Shown piece by piece: positions 26,047 to 34,233 of a stretch of 64,000 nt of DNA. Source of the stretch: Chloroflexota bacterium (GTDB lineage: Bacteria; Chloroflexota; Anaerolineae; UBA7937; B3-Chlor); contig JAUVXJ010000005.1 in assembly GCA_030603665.1 (NCBI GenBank), forward strand, positions 62,001 to 126,000, given 5' to 3'. Each line of letters starts with the position of its first letter. Positions within the stretch are counted from its first letter, which is position 1. The notes beneath the pieces were generated by a model. It had not been told where the DNA came from. It saw only the letters and a list, made by a program, of their open reading frames with translations, and searched no databases. The position numbers were made by a program, and so were the translations under genes.

Positions 26047-27355
26047 GAACGGGCGGCGGGTCTCCGGCAGAGGCGGTGACTAGCCTTATCTCCAGATCAC
26101 CCACAGCCAGCACCACACCCAAGACGACGCGCTCTTCCTCCGCAGCTTGGCCCTCCTCTCCAGCTACACCGATATCGCGGATGAGTCTTTCCAGCCTCGA
26201 CGCATCGAATCGACCGTAGCCGGAATCCACTGCCTTCAGTAGTACCTCGAGATGCTCCCAGCTGCTATCCTCTTCTGGGTCCGACAGGGAGCGCTGTGTC
26301 TCGGCCAGAGTAGCATCCAGATAGTGATTGGACCGCACGAGGAAGTCGTTCTCGGCTTCGAAGACGGCGTACAGGTGAGTCGAGAACTCCACCGCCTCAG
26401 CAAGTGGTCTCTTACCATCACCGACCAGCACATTGTGTCCGGTGGTGCGATCGGCGCTGGCGAGGATTCGAACAGCCGTCGGAATGTCCCCTGCATACTG
26501 AAGCACTTCGCGCAGCACGAGAGACAACGGAGTCCCCTCCAGAGAGGCATCCTGAGATGGCGAGGGAAGCGCTGTCACAGAGATTTGCTCCTCATTCAGC
26601 CCTATCTGAAAGCCCACCGTTCCCGGCAAACCCAGCCCGACGAAGCCGTTGCCTGCTTCCGGCCGGTAGACTACCAGCAGGAGTTCCTCAAGTGGAGGTG
26701 GAGGAGATGCGAAGTCTAGTCCGTGAAGCAGAGTTCGATCTCTGGTCGCAGATCCGAAGAGAGCGAATATTCCCCGCGGTGGCCTACCGGGAACGACCCC
26801 TGACGATCCACCTTGCGCCACTGGGCTGATGCGTTCGGGGTCGTAACCAGGTCCAAGATGCGGTACGAAGGGGGGAGACAGAGAGAGAATCAAGTCCTGA
26901 ACCTGGTTATCAGGCCAGGGTTGGGCGATCAGATCGCCATATGTGTTCAACAGCAACACCTCGGAATACGAGACCATGGCGCCATCGGCGAGACCTGCCA
27001 TTTCCTCCCTGTACTCCGAAGGGATGCGGCTGCCCACCTCTCGAGCGTGGCGAAGCAGCAGCAGATGAGAGACGCGACCTTCACCGATCAGCCCGTCCCA
27101 TACGTAGTCGCGAATCCTGGCCCTGACCTCTTCGCGTAGCAGGACCCCATGCTGGTAGCCCATCTCGTAAGGGGTGCCCCTGAGATGGAGTATCCGAAGC
27201 CCATCTCTCTGCTCAACCCAAGCGTCCCCGACGCGATTCCTAGCGATTGCCACATCACGGTCGATCATAGGGTACGCGCCAGGGGACAACCATGAAGCGA
27301 GGGGGATCACCAAGAGAACGAGGGGGATTGCTAGTCTACGTGCCACACTCAGCAC
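26024..27355 (-). CDS. C45-like acyltransferase/peptidase homologue lacking any cysteine
   Basis: A 443-residue exported or membrane-anchored protein (hydrophobic N-terminus LAIPLVLLVIPLASWLSPG). The segment LRGTPYEMGYQHGVLL, the LADGAMVSYSEVLLLNTYGD stretch and FGSATRDRTLLHGLDFA match the C45 (acyl-CoA:6-APA acyltransferase-like) family. In that family an autocatalytically exposed Cys precedes the F..g..AT.dG segment. The whole protein has no Cys, and by alignment an Arg or Gly lies there, so it may be inactive or use another nucleophile. It starts 3 bp after the sensor-kinase gene ends and is almost certainly co-transcribed with it. Confidence 0.6.
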   Translation of the reverse strand: MLSVARRLAIPLVLLVIPLASWLSPGAYPMIDRDVAIARNRVGDAWVEQRDGLRILHLRGTPYEMGYQHGVLLREEVRARIRDYVWDGLIGEGRVSHLLLLRHAREVGSRIPSEYREEMAGLADGAMVSYSEVLLLNTYGDLIAQPWPDNQVQDLILSLSPPFVPHLGPGYDPERISPVAQGGSSGVVPGRPPRGIFALFGSATRDRTLLHGLDFASPPPPLEELLLVVYRPEAGNGFVGLGLPGTVGFQIGLNEEQISVTALPSPSQDASLEGTPLSLVLREVLQYAGDIPTAVRILASADRTTGHNVLVGDGKRPLAEAVEFSTHLYAVFEAENDFLVRSNHYLDATLAETQRSLSDPEEDSSWEHLEVLLKAVDSGYGRFDASRLERLIRDIGVAGEEGQAAEEERVVLGVVLAVGDLEIRLVTASAGDPPPVLKLDEEL

Positions 27356-27358
27356 TTA

Positions 27359-29005
27359 TCACAGAGGCCCCGCATCACTGATAGGCAAGCGGATGGTGAA
27401 CGTGCTGCCCTTGTTCAGCTCTGTCTCTACCTCGATGGTGCCACCATGGTTCTTGACAATGCCATACGAGACGGAGAGCCCGAGACCGGACCCTGCCATT
27501 TCCCCGCCGCCCAACGGTCCCTTGGTGGTCACGAAGGGCTGGAAGAGCTCATCCAGAATGTTGTCAGGGATGCCGGTACCCGTATCGGAGAAGGAGACGA
27601 GCACGTCGTCCTCGTCCTGTCGGATCTCCACGGTCAGCGTGCCGCCGTCCGGCAACATCGCGTCTCGGGCGTTGGTCAACAAGTTCAGGGAAACCTGAGC
27701 TATCTGGCCTGAGTCGCAGACGACGAGCGGGACTTCAGAATACCTCCGCACTAGCTCTATGTTGGATTGCTGTAAATCCCGTTCGATCAGCTGTAGCGGG
27801 TTTTCCACCGCCTCCGAGACCTGCATCGTCTCCATTCTGGGCTCCCGTCTCCTGGCGAGAGTCAAGAGGTTCTGGGTGATCTTCTTGGCCCGGTCCACGG
27901 TGTCGATCACTACCTGGAGCGACCGCTTGATCTCGTCCATGTCATCAGAGATCAGGCCCAACTCAGTGTGTCCGGAGATGGCAGCCAGCAAGTTGTTGAA
28001 CTCGTGGGCCACCCCAGCGGCCAGCGTGCCCACAGCGGCCAGCTTCGAAGATTCGATCAGCTCCTGCTGAGAACGCTCCAAGTCCTGCATCTTCTGCCTT
28101 AGTTCCTCGTAAAGGGTAGCGTTCTCGATGCTGATGGCCGCGTAGTCGGCCAGGGTAGATAACAGATACTGATCCTCCTCGGTGAACTCCACATCGGATA
28201 CCTGGTTGTCCAACGACAACACCCCGATGACTTCCTCCCTCAGCAGGAGAGGCACGTGGAGCAGCGATTTCACCAGGTAGCCGGTCTTGACCTCGAAATC
28301 CCGGCCTGTTCCCTTTCCCCCACGTCTCACCGGGGTCCCTGCCTGAACCACCTGACCTGCCAGGCTATCCTCAACCTTGAGTCTGAACCCCTGGGTCTGC
28401 TCGCTCCCCAGGTTCTTGCCCGCTCTCAGATAGAGATCGTTGCTCTCAGGGTCGACGAGTAGCAGAAAACCCTCTTCAGCTTTGGTGACGTAGACTCCGG
28501 CCTCCACTATCCGACTCAGGAGTTCCTCGATGTCCATGAGGGAGACAACTGACTTGCCCACGGCCGACAGAATCGTCATCTGTTCGACGCTGCGCTGCAA
28601 GCTTACGGTCAGTTCGGCCTTTTCGCGGCGAAGCCTCGTCTCGGTAAGGGTGCGCTCAAGAACCCCAATGACCTGTTCCGTGGTGAAGGGCTTGATGATG
28701 TAGTCCCTGGCCCCGAGACGGAAGGCTTCCACGGCGATACTCTCAGAGCCGTAGGCCGTCATGAGGATGATGGGGATGTCGCTCTCATCCTCCTGTGCCG
28801 CCTTCAGAATGTCCATTCCGGACATGTCGGGCAGCTCGAGGTCGAGCAACAGGAGATCTGGGTCTTCGCTGGATAGCTTATCCCTACCCTCCTCGCCCGT
28901 CGTCGCAGTGGCGACTTGATATCCGTGGTAGGGGAGGACATCGTCCGCCAGGAAGGAGAGAATCTCAAGGCTATCTTCAACGATGAGGACTTTCTCGCCA
29001 GCCAT
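27359..29005 (-). CDS. Hybrid response regulator - GAF - histidine kinase
   Basis: A 548-residue cytoplasmic signalling protein. An N-terminal receiver domain (about 1-120) has the phospho-acceptor Asp in LLLLDLELPD and a conserved Lys in DYIIKPF. A GAF domain (about 150-300) may bind a small ligand. The kinase core has the phospho-His in AAGVAHEFNNLL, the N box NLLTNARDAM, DTGTGIP and GSGLGLSVSYGIV. The receiver-first order suggests it receives phosphate from another kinase. The ATG at 29005 begins the receiver directly; the frame is open further but lies over the promoter. Confidence 0.9.
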   Translation of the reverse strand: MAGEKVLIVEDSLEILSFLADDVLPYHGYQVATATTGEEGRDKLSSEDPDLLLLDLELPDMSGMDILKAAQEDESDIPIILMTAYGSESIAVEAFRLGARDYIIKPFTTEQVIGVLERTLTETRLRREKAELTVSLQRSVEQMTILSAVGKSVVSLMDIEELLSRIVEAGVYVTKAEEGFLLLVDPESNDLYLRAGKNLGSEQTQGFRLKVEDSLAGQVVQAGTPVRRGGKGTGRDFEVKTGYLVKSLLHVPLLLREEVIGVLSLDNQVSDVEFTEEDQYLLSTLADYAAISIENATLYEELRQKMQDLERSQQELIESSKLAAVGTLAAGVAHEFNNLLAAISGHTELGLISDDMDEIKRSLQVVIDTVDRAKKITQNLLTLARRREPRMETMQVSEAVENPLQLIERDLQQSNIELVRRYSEVPLVVCDSGQIAQVSLNLLTNARDAMLPDGGTLTVEIRQDEDDVLVSFSDTGTGIPDNILDELFQPFVTTKGPLGGGEMAGSGLGLSVSYGIVKNHGGTIEVETELNKGSTFTIRLPISDAGPL

Positions 29006-29052
29006 CGCACACACCGGGAGGGCATAGTGTTTGCTGCGACGACCCTCGCCAC

Positions 29053-29081
29053 AGACTATCACAGTTGCCGCATGTTGTCAA
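29053..29081 (-). promoter_or_regulatory. Promoter of the hybrid kinase operon
   Basis: Minus-strand TTGACA and TAGTCT with a 17-bp spacer, 48 bp before the ATG at 29005. Confidence 0.6.
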
Positions 29082-29268
29082 ACGTCTCGGCCGCACCCTG
29101 CAGCACGACAGATTGTCTTGCCAGTGCTGCACCGATCCCAGCGCGGCCATCAGCGGTGTTGAACGAGCGAGGTGGAAGCGAGCGGCCCTTCCAGCTCTGA
29201 CTGGCCCGGGAAGTAAGCGACGGCATCACTGTATACCGGGCAAACCTCTGTCCAAGTCAGGTATGGAA

Positions 29269-30780
29269 TCACCCCGCGCCCTTGAAGGTGGCGGAGAACT
29301 GAGAGGTCAAGTCAAGGTACAGATTGCCGTAGCTGGCACTGGGCTCGATCTGTGTGCCTTCCAGCCACTCGTTGAAGCTGGTGATCACAATCAGATCCGG
29401 TCCACTGTCTATGGCGCCTCGCCAGGTCTCCCGATAGTAGGCGCCATTCCTCCGGTCGTTCGCGAAACGCCCTGCTCGTCCCTGTATGAACAGGTCGTTG
29501 TATCCTGGCATGACTGTGGCCACCCACACCTTGCGAACTCCATGCTCTGAGCTGTAGCTCCGCACTCGGTTTCCCCACGTGCTCAGAGTGTTGTGCACGT
29601 TGGCCGGCGGGTTCCAGGTGATGTTGTACAGATGATGACCGTCGAAAACGCGCAGAAACTGAATGTCTGCCCCGTCCGCGATCCATAGCGTGTTATGTTG
29701 CGGATCCACCTGCTGCCGGATGGCGGCCCAGGCATCAACCGCGGACTGCCCCTGACCTCTGAACACGTCCCTGACGGCCCAGAAGAAGACGACCGGTTTG
29801 CCCTCGTAGCGGAAGAACGCCGGATGGGCAGCATGGTTGTTGATCAGGTACCGCAAGCCCTCCACTACGTCCGCCTGGCTGTGGAACAATGGCGAGCGCG
29901 TCTCGAAATCCACGGTGCAGCGGAATCCCCGTTCGCCTGCCACGTCCAGCATGGTTCGAAAGTTGGTCTCCGTCTGATTGTTATGAACCGTGGGACCGTA
30001 CCACGCTACCGCGAAGGCATCTATGCCCGCACCTTGAGCTTGCTCCACGTGTCTGACCATAGTACTGCGGTCCTTGGAGGCGTAGGGGACGGCGGGGACA
30101 TCCGGAACCTTGCCAGGCGCCCACTGGTCCAACCCAAACCAGGCATAGTAGAAGGCCACTACCGGTCGCTGGCCCGAGCGAGCAACTCCCGGCGGAGCCA
30201 CGGTTGGCTGATGTATAGCTGTTGGAGAGGGCAACACGGCCGTGGCGGTGGCTGTCGCCGTTGGCGTTGGAGTTGCGGCCGCAGTGGCACCAGCATTGGT
30301 CGACTCGAGTTCTGGGGTCGCCACCTGACGTTGTCCGGGAATGAGAAGCTCTTGTCCTATAGAGAGCTGGTCATTCCTCAGGCTATTCAACTCCATCATG
30401 GCCTGCACGGTTGTGTTATACCTGCGCGCGATTCCGCTCAGCGTATCACCGGACTGCACGGTGTAGACCAGAAAGGCTGGAGTCGGCGTGTAGGAGATAG
30501 GGGTGTAAGTCGGCGTCACGGTAGGAGTCGAGGTGGGCCCGCTGTGCGTTGGGCTACTGGCTACGGTCGGAGTCACTGTCCGAGTCGCCTCAGCCGGTAT
30601 TGATGGCGCGGCGGCCACATCGCGCTCAGCTACAAGCCCTGGTGCATCTCTGGCCACGAGGCCGAGCAAGAAATAAACGTAGGTGCAGGCGATCACCAGA
30701 GCAGACAACCCGGCGATACTCAGCAACCTGGGTCTTCCGATCATGATTCTAAGAGTCTGCAGCAACCCTGTCAGTCTCAC
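29269..30780 (-). CDS. Membrane-anchored LysM protein with GH99-like domain
   Basis: A 503-residue surface protein. After an N-terminal membrane helix (LLSIAGLSALVIACTYVYFLL) comes a Thr/Pro-rich stretch, one LysM domain (VYTVQSGDTLSGIARRYNTT... to LLIPGQ) that binds glycan, a second Thr/Ala linker, and a C-terminal GH99/WbsX-like barrel (VVAFYYAWFGLDQW at its start, ITSFNEWLEGTQIEPS near its end). It probably acts on cell-wall-associated or external mannose-type glycans (inference). The GTG at 30780 overlaps the upstream stop in GTGA, so it is coupled to the tRNA thiolase gene, an odd partnership. Confidence 0.75.
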   Translation of the reverse strand: MRLTGLLQTLRIMIGRPRLLSIAGLSALVIACTYVYFLLGLVARDAPGLVAERDVAAAPSIPAEATRTVTPTVASSPTHSGPTSTPTVTPTYTPISYTPTPAFLVYTVQSGDTLSGIARRYNTTVQAMMELNSLRNDQLSIGQELLIPGQRQVATPELESTNAGATAAATPTPTATATATAVLPSPTAIHQPTVAPPGVARSGQRPVVAFYYAWFGLDQWAPGKVPDVPAVPYASKDRSTMVRHVEQAQGAGIDAFAVAWYGPTVHNNQTETNFRTMLDVAGERGFRCTVDFETRSPLFHSQADVVEGLRYLINNHAAHPAFFRYEGKPVVFFWAVRDVFRGQGQSAVDAWAAIRQQVDPQHNTLWIADGADIQFLRVFDGHHLYNITWNPPANVHNTLSTWGNRVRSYSSEHGVRKVWVATVMPGYNDLFIQGRAGRFANDRRNGAYYRETWRGAIDSGPDLIVITSFNEWLEGTQIEPSASYGNLYLDLTSQFSATFKGAG

Positions 30781-31691
30781 TCCACCTCCCACAGGCGACA
30801 AAACGCGCACAAGGTGGGCGCGGTTGTGGGCTGACCACACTTCTCACACTCTCCCAGCTCCAGCTGTGCCAACTCCTGCTGGAAGAGCCCATGCTTATCC
30901 CTAGCTTGCAGAAAGCTCAGATAGAACTGCTGCTTGGCGCCGCGAGAGCGCTCCTCCAGCTGGTTGAGCAGCTCCTTGTAGAAGATGGTGGTGGCGCCCA
31001 CCGAGTGGGGGCACTCGTCATAGATGTAATCGATGCCCCGTACCACAGCATAGGCCGCCGTTTCCCGTTCGTAGAGGCGAAAGAACGGCTTGACCTTGCG
31101 CGCCAGATGTGGATGGGTACTGGGTAAGACCGGGGCCTGACGAGCCAGGTACCCCGTCTGCCAGCGAAGCGCGTTCTGGAATAGGACCGCCGCCTCATCA
31201 TCAAGGTTGTGGCCTGTCGCTACGGCAGTGAACCCGCCTTCATACGCGGTACGGTTCATGATGTGTCTCTTCACAAGGCCGCAAAGGGAACACACCTTCC
31301 GTCCCCGTTTCTCTTGCGCCAACTCCAGAACCGACTTTCCGTAGGTGCCTTTCACGTTCACAACCGAGTAGGCAGCACCTTCTTTCCCGGCAGCAAACCG
31401 CTCCACCTTGGCCTTGGACTGCTCCGAGTACTGCTCGTCGCCGATGCCCAGGTCGATATACAAGGCCTCTACATCGTAGCCCAGGCGCAAGAGAATGTCC
31501 CACAGCGCCAGGCTATCTTTGCCTCCCGAAACGGCCAGCAGAAGTCGATCCCCGCGCTCGAACATGCTGTACTTCTCGATAGCACGTTCGGTGTAGGAGA
31601 TCAGCCACTCCGTGAAGTGATCGCCGCAGAGTCCGAGCTTGTGCTGGCGCATGTTGATCACGGCCGGTTCGCCGCATCTCTTGCACTTCAC
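30777..31691 (-). CDS. ttuA: TtuA/Ncs6-type tRNA 2-thiolation enzyme
   Basis: A 304-residue PP-loop ATPase that adenylates tRNA uridine or cytidine for thiolation. It has an N-terminal zinc finger (CKRCGEP...CGDHF), the PP-loop VSGGKDSLAL, the catalytic and Fe-S Cys segment KVCSLCGLVKRH, TGHNLDDEA, and a C-terminal zinc finger (CEKCGQ...CAFC). This is the TtuA/CTU1 layout rather than TtcA. The sulfur donor is probably the ubiquitin-like protein encoded immediately upstream with a 4-bp GTGA overlap. The start is the GTG at 31691. Confidence 0.85.
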   Translation of the reverse strand: MKCKRCGEPAVINMRQHKLGLCGDHFTEWLISYTERAIEKYSMFERGDRLLLAVSGGKDSLALWDILLRLGYDVEALYIDLGIGDEQYSEQSKAKVERFAAGKEGAAYSVVNVKGTYGKSVLELAQEKRGRKVCSLCGLVKRHIMNRTAYEGGFTAVATGHNLDDEAAVLFQNALRWQTGYLARQAPVLPSTHPHLARKVKPFFRLYERETAAYAVVRGIDYIYDECPHSVGATTIFYKELLNQLEERSRGAKQQFYLSFLQARDKHGLFQQELAQLELGECEKCGQPTTAPTLCAFCRLWEVE

Positions 31692-31915
31692 GGCTCGAGT
31701 CGCCCCTGGGAGTGTCCGCCGCCTCCCACACCACCGGAGATGACGGCTATCAGCTTGACCTCATCCTCCTCGTGGAGCAGCGTGTCATCGGTGACCAGTT
31801 GACCGTTGCGCACGACGAGGACTGCCTCAGGGTCGAGGCCGATCTTCTTGATGGCAGCGCGGGCTGTAAGCCCACCCCTTAGTTCCCACTCTCTCTCGCG
31901 ATACACTAGCTTCAT
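31688..31915 (-). CDS. Ubiquitin-like sulfur carrier (TtuB/ThiS/MoaD fold) with extended tail
   Basis: A 75-residue beta-grasp protein: MKLVYREREWELRGGLTARA, LVVRNGQLVTDDTLLHEEDEV and KLIAVISGG. In ThiS, MoaD and TtuB the Gly-Gly is the C-terminus and forms the thiocarboxylate. Here 13 residues (VGGGGHSQGRLEP) follow ISGG before the stop, so the tail would have to be removed, or the first GG is not used. Translationally coupled to the TtuA gene, so it is the likely sulfur donor for tRNA thiolation. Confidence 0.75.
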   Translation of the reverse strand: MKLVYREREWELRGGLTARAAIKKIGLDPEAVLVVRNGQLVTDDTLLHEEDEVKLIAVISGGVGGGGHSQGRLEP

Positions 31916-31922
31916 GATATCA

Positions 31923-32444
31923 CTACAGGCGACGCATACTCTTCAGGCAACGCGCGGGCAAGGCCTGGTACACTCCCAGGCCCCAAGCCCAGGCCGCCTT
32001 CTGCTCCTCAGATACGTCACCCAGTATCTTGCCCGGAACACCTACAACTACCTTCCCACCGGGTATCTCCATATCCGGAAGCACCACGCAGCCGGCGCCG
32101 ATGAGCGCCTCGTCGCCGATCACCACACCGTCGTGAATCACTGCACGAATGCCCACCATGACATGGTACCCCAGGGTGGAAGCATGGACGACGGCTCCGT
32201 GACCGACATGGCACGACGGGCCCAAGACCATGACCTCATCCGGTCTCACGTGGAGCACGCAGTTCTCCTGAATGTTGGAGCCCGCGCCCACGACGATGTC
32301 CCCCCAATCCCCACGCAACACCGCTCCCGCACCGACATAGCAGCCGTCACCAATGGTAACACCACCTATGACCGTCGCCTCGGGATGCACGAAGGCGCCA
32401 TCGGCCACGGTTGGCCGCTTGCCCTCAAACTCCCAGTAACCCAT
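31923..32444 (-). CDS. Gamma carbonic anhydrase-like hexapeptide-repeat protein
   Basis: A 173-residue left-handed beta-helix protein of the YrdA/PaaY/gamma-CA group. Hexapeptide repeats run from TVADGAFVHPEATVIGG to LPDMEIPGGKVVVGVP, and the predicted zinc His residues lie in VLHVRPD and CHVGHGAVVH. Cytoplasmic trimer expected. It is the first gene of a unit with the sulfur carrier and TtuA, starting just after the terminator of the citrate operon. Whether it is an active carbonic anhydrase is uncertain. Confidence 0.8.
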   Translation of the reverse strand: MGYWEFEGKRPTVADGAFVHPEATVIGGVTIGDGCYVGAGAVLRGDWGDIVVGAGSNIQENCVLHVRPDEVMVLGPSCHVGHGAVVHASTLGYHVMVGIRAVIHDGVVIGDEALIGAGCVVLPDMEIPGGKVVVGVPGKILGDVSEEQKAAWAWGLGVYQALPARCLKSMRRL

Positions 32445-32461
32445 AGCCTGCCCTCACAAGA

Positions 32462-32498
32462 CTCAAACAAAGAGTGGGCTCGCCAGCGCGAAGCCCAC
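32462..32498 (-). terminator. Terminator of the citrate operon
   Basis: Stem GTGGGCT/AGCCCAC (32474-32480, 32492-32498) followed on the minus strand by a T-rich run (TCTTTGTTTG). It lies about 50 bp beyond the isocitrate dehydrogenase-like stop codon. Confidence 0.75.
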
Positions 32499-32549
32499 CC
32501 ATCGCCCACTGTCGCATACCCATCAACTGGATGGGCAGTGATTCTGGTC

Positions 32550-33680
32550 CTACAAGCTTCCAGCGACGGCTTCCGCCACCTCCAGCGTGCTGGCCGTGCC
32601 ACCCATGTCGTAGGTGCGCACTTTGGCGTCCGCGATCACGGCTCCGATCGCCTTCTCCAGCCGCTGGGCGAGACTCACCTCCCCTAACCAGTCCAACATC
32701 AACTTCACTGTGAGCAGCATGGCTATTGGATTGACCTTGTACTGGCCAACATACTTGGGAGCTGAGCCGTGGGTCGGCTCGAACAGGGCGTAATTGTCGC
32801 CGATATTGGCACTAGAGGCAAACCCCAGCCCCCCAACCAGCTGGGCACACAGATCGGAGATGATGTCGCCGAACATGTTGGACGCCACCAGCACGGAGTA
32901 GTCCTGCGGGTTCTTCACCAGCCACATAGCCATTGCATCCACATTGGTCTCCCAGAGCTCGATTCCCAGGTACTCTTTGGCTATATCGCGGGCCTCGCGC
33001 ACCATCATGCCGCTCGTTTCGCGTATCACGTTCGGCTTCTCCACCACGGTCACAGATGGTCGACCGAACTGCTTCGCGTACTCGAAGGCCTGACGCACGA
33101 TGCGACGACACCCATTCCGGGTGAAGATGCGGCACGAGATGGCGATTTCGTCGGCGGGCACCTCGGCGAAGCGGCTCATCTTTGGGTGATTGTCCAGCAA
33201 AGCCTGCCGTACTGCATCGGGCAGAGGATGGAACTCCACGCCGCTGTATAGCCCCTCCGTGTTTTCACGAAAGACGACCAGATCCACGTCGTCACGATAG
33301 TTGAGCAGATTGCCTGGGTATGCCTTGCAGGGCCGCAAGTTGGTGTGCAGGTCCAGCAACTGTCGGATCCGAACAATGGGGCTGAAGTAGACTAACCCCT
33401 TAGCCTGTTGCTCCGACACCAACTCCCGTTCCGCTTCCTCCTTTGGCTTGGAGGTTATCGCCCCGAACAGGCAACAATCGGTGCTCTTCAGCAACTCCAC
33501 CGTGCGGTCCGGCAGAGCGTCCCCCTCCGTCCGCCAAAACTCCCAGCCAACGTCCCCGGGCACGTATTCTGCATCCACTGCCAACGCATCCAAGACGATG
33601 CGAGCGGCATCCATCACATCGTTGCCGATGCCGTCACCAGGCAGCCATGCGATTCTATACTTGGCCACAGTAGTCTTCAC
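32550..33680 (-). CDS. Isocitrate/isopropylmalate dehydrogenase family protein (likely isocitrate)
   Basis: A 376-residue beta-decarboxylating dehydrogenase. WLPGDGIGNDV begins the protein, TNLRPCKAYPG and FRENTEGLYSGVE bind substrate, and NMFGDIISDLCAQLVGGLGF with FEPTHGSAPKYVG bind metal and nucleotide. LDLHTNLRPCKAY is closest to NAD-type isocitrate dehydrogenase, but isopropylmalate or homoisocitrate cannot be excluded by eye. It is the last gene of an operon with two aconitase-family pairs, so isocitrate to 2-oxoglutarate, or the reverse, is the simplest reading. Confidence 0.85.
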   Translation of the reverse strand: MKTTVAKYRIAWLPGDGIGNDVMDAARIVLDALAVDAEYVPGDVGWEFWRTEGDALPDRTVELLKSTDCCLFGAITSKPKEEAERELVSEQQAKGLVYFSPIVRIRQLLDLHTNLRPCKAYPGNLLNYRDDVDLVVFRENTEGLYSGVEFHPLPDAVRQALLDNHPKMSRFAEVPADEIAISCRIFTRNGCRRIVRQAFEYAKQFGRPSVTVVEKPNVIRETSGMMVREARDIAKEYLGIELWETNVDAMAMWLVKNPQDYSVLVASNMFGDIISDLCAQLVGGLGFASSANIGDNYALFEPTHGSAPKYVGQYKVNPIAMLLTVKLMLDWLGEVSLAQRLEKAIGAVIADAKVRTYDMGGTASTLEVAEAVAGSL

Positions 33681-33711
33681 CTCCTGCGAGACAAATGCAA
33701 TTCGATATTGT

Positions 33712-34218
33712 TCAATCTATGCCCAGCTTCCTGCGCACGTGGGGAATGAGCCCCCCATCCTCGAGAATACCCATCACAAACTCGGACAGGGGTGGGAAGG
33801 AGTAGTCACCACGAGGAGTCGACACCTTCCCGACTGAGAAGTCCACAGTGATCTCCTCACCCGATTCCACGCCTTCCACAGCATCAGACTGGATTATCGG
33901 CAGGCCCTGGTTGATGGCGTTCCTGAAGTAGATTCGCGCGAAGGACTTGGCGACCAGAGCTCCCACGCCGGCATGCTTGAGGCAGGTCACCGCCTGCTCC
34001 CGAGAACTGCCACAGCCAAAGTTCCTGCCGGCCACAATGATATCACCTGGTCGCACGTTGCTGGCGAATTCGGGATCGAGATCCTCCAGGGCATGCTCAG
34101 CCATTTCCTCCGGCGGCAGGTCGGTATACGTGTACTTGCCCGGGTAGATGACATCGGTGTTGATGTCGTCGCCGTACTTCCAGACACGACCGGTGTGAAC
34201 CGTTTTCCACATCTTCAC
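33712..34218 (-). CDS. Aconitase/isopropylmalate isomerase small subunit (pair 2)
   Basis: A 168-residue swivel-domain subunit of the LeuD type: [19 protein letters not shown] near the start and [22 protein letters not shown]. The substrate-specificity loop reads YPGKYTYTD instead of the RYL of typical LeuD, so the substrate differs from, or is not clearly, isopropylmalate. It lies 15 bp after its large subunit and forms the second of two such pairs in the operon. Confidence 0.85.
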   Translation of the reverse strand: MKMWKTVHTGRVWKYGDDINTDVIYPGKYTYTDLPPEEMAEHALEDLDPEFASNVRPGDIIVAGRNFGCGSSREQAVTCLKHAGVGALVAKSFARIYFRNAINQGLPIIQSDAVEGVESGEEITVDFSVGKVSTPRGDYSFPPLSEFVMGILEDGGLIPHVRRKLGID

Positions 34219-34233
34219 TCTTCCCTCGCCGGA

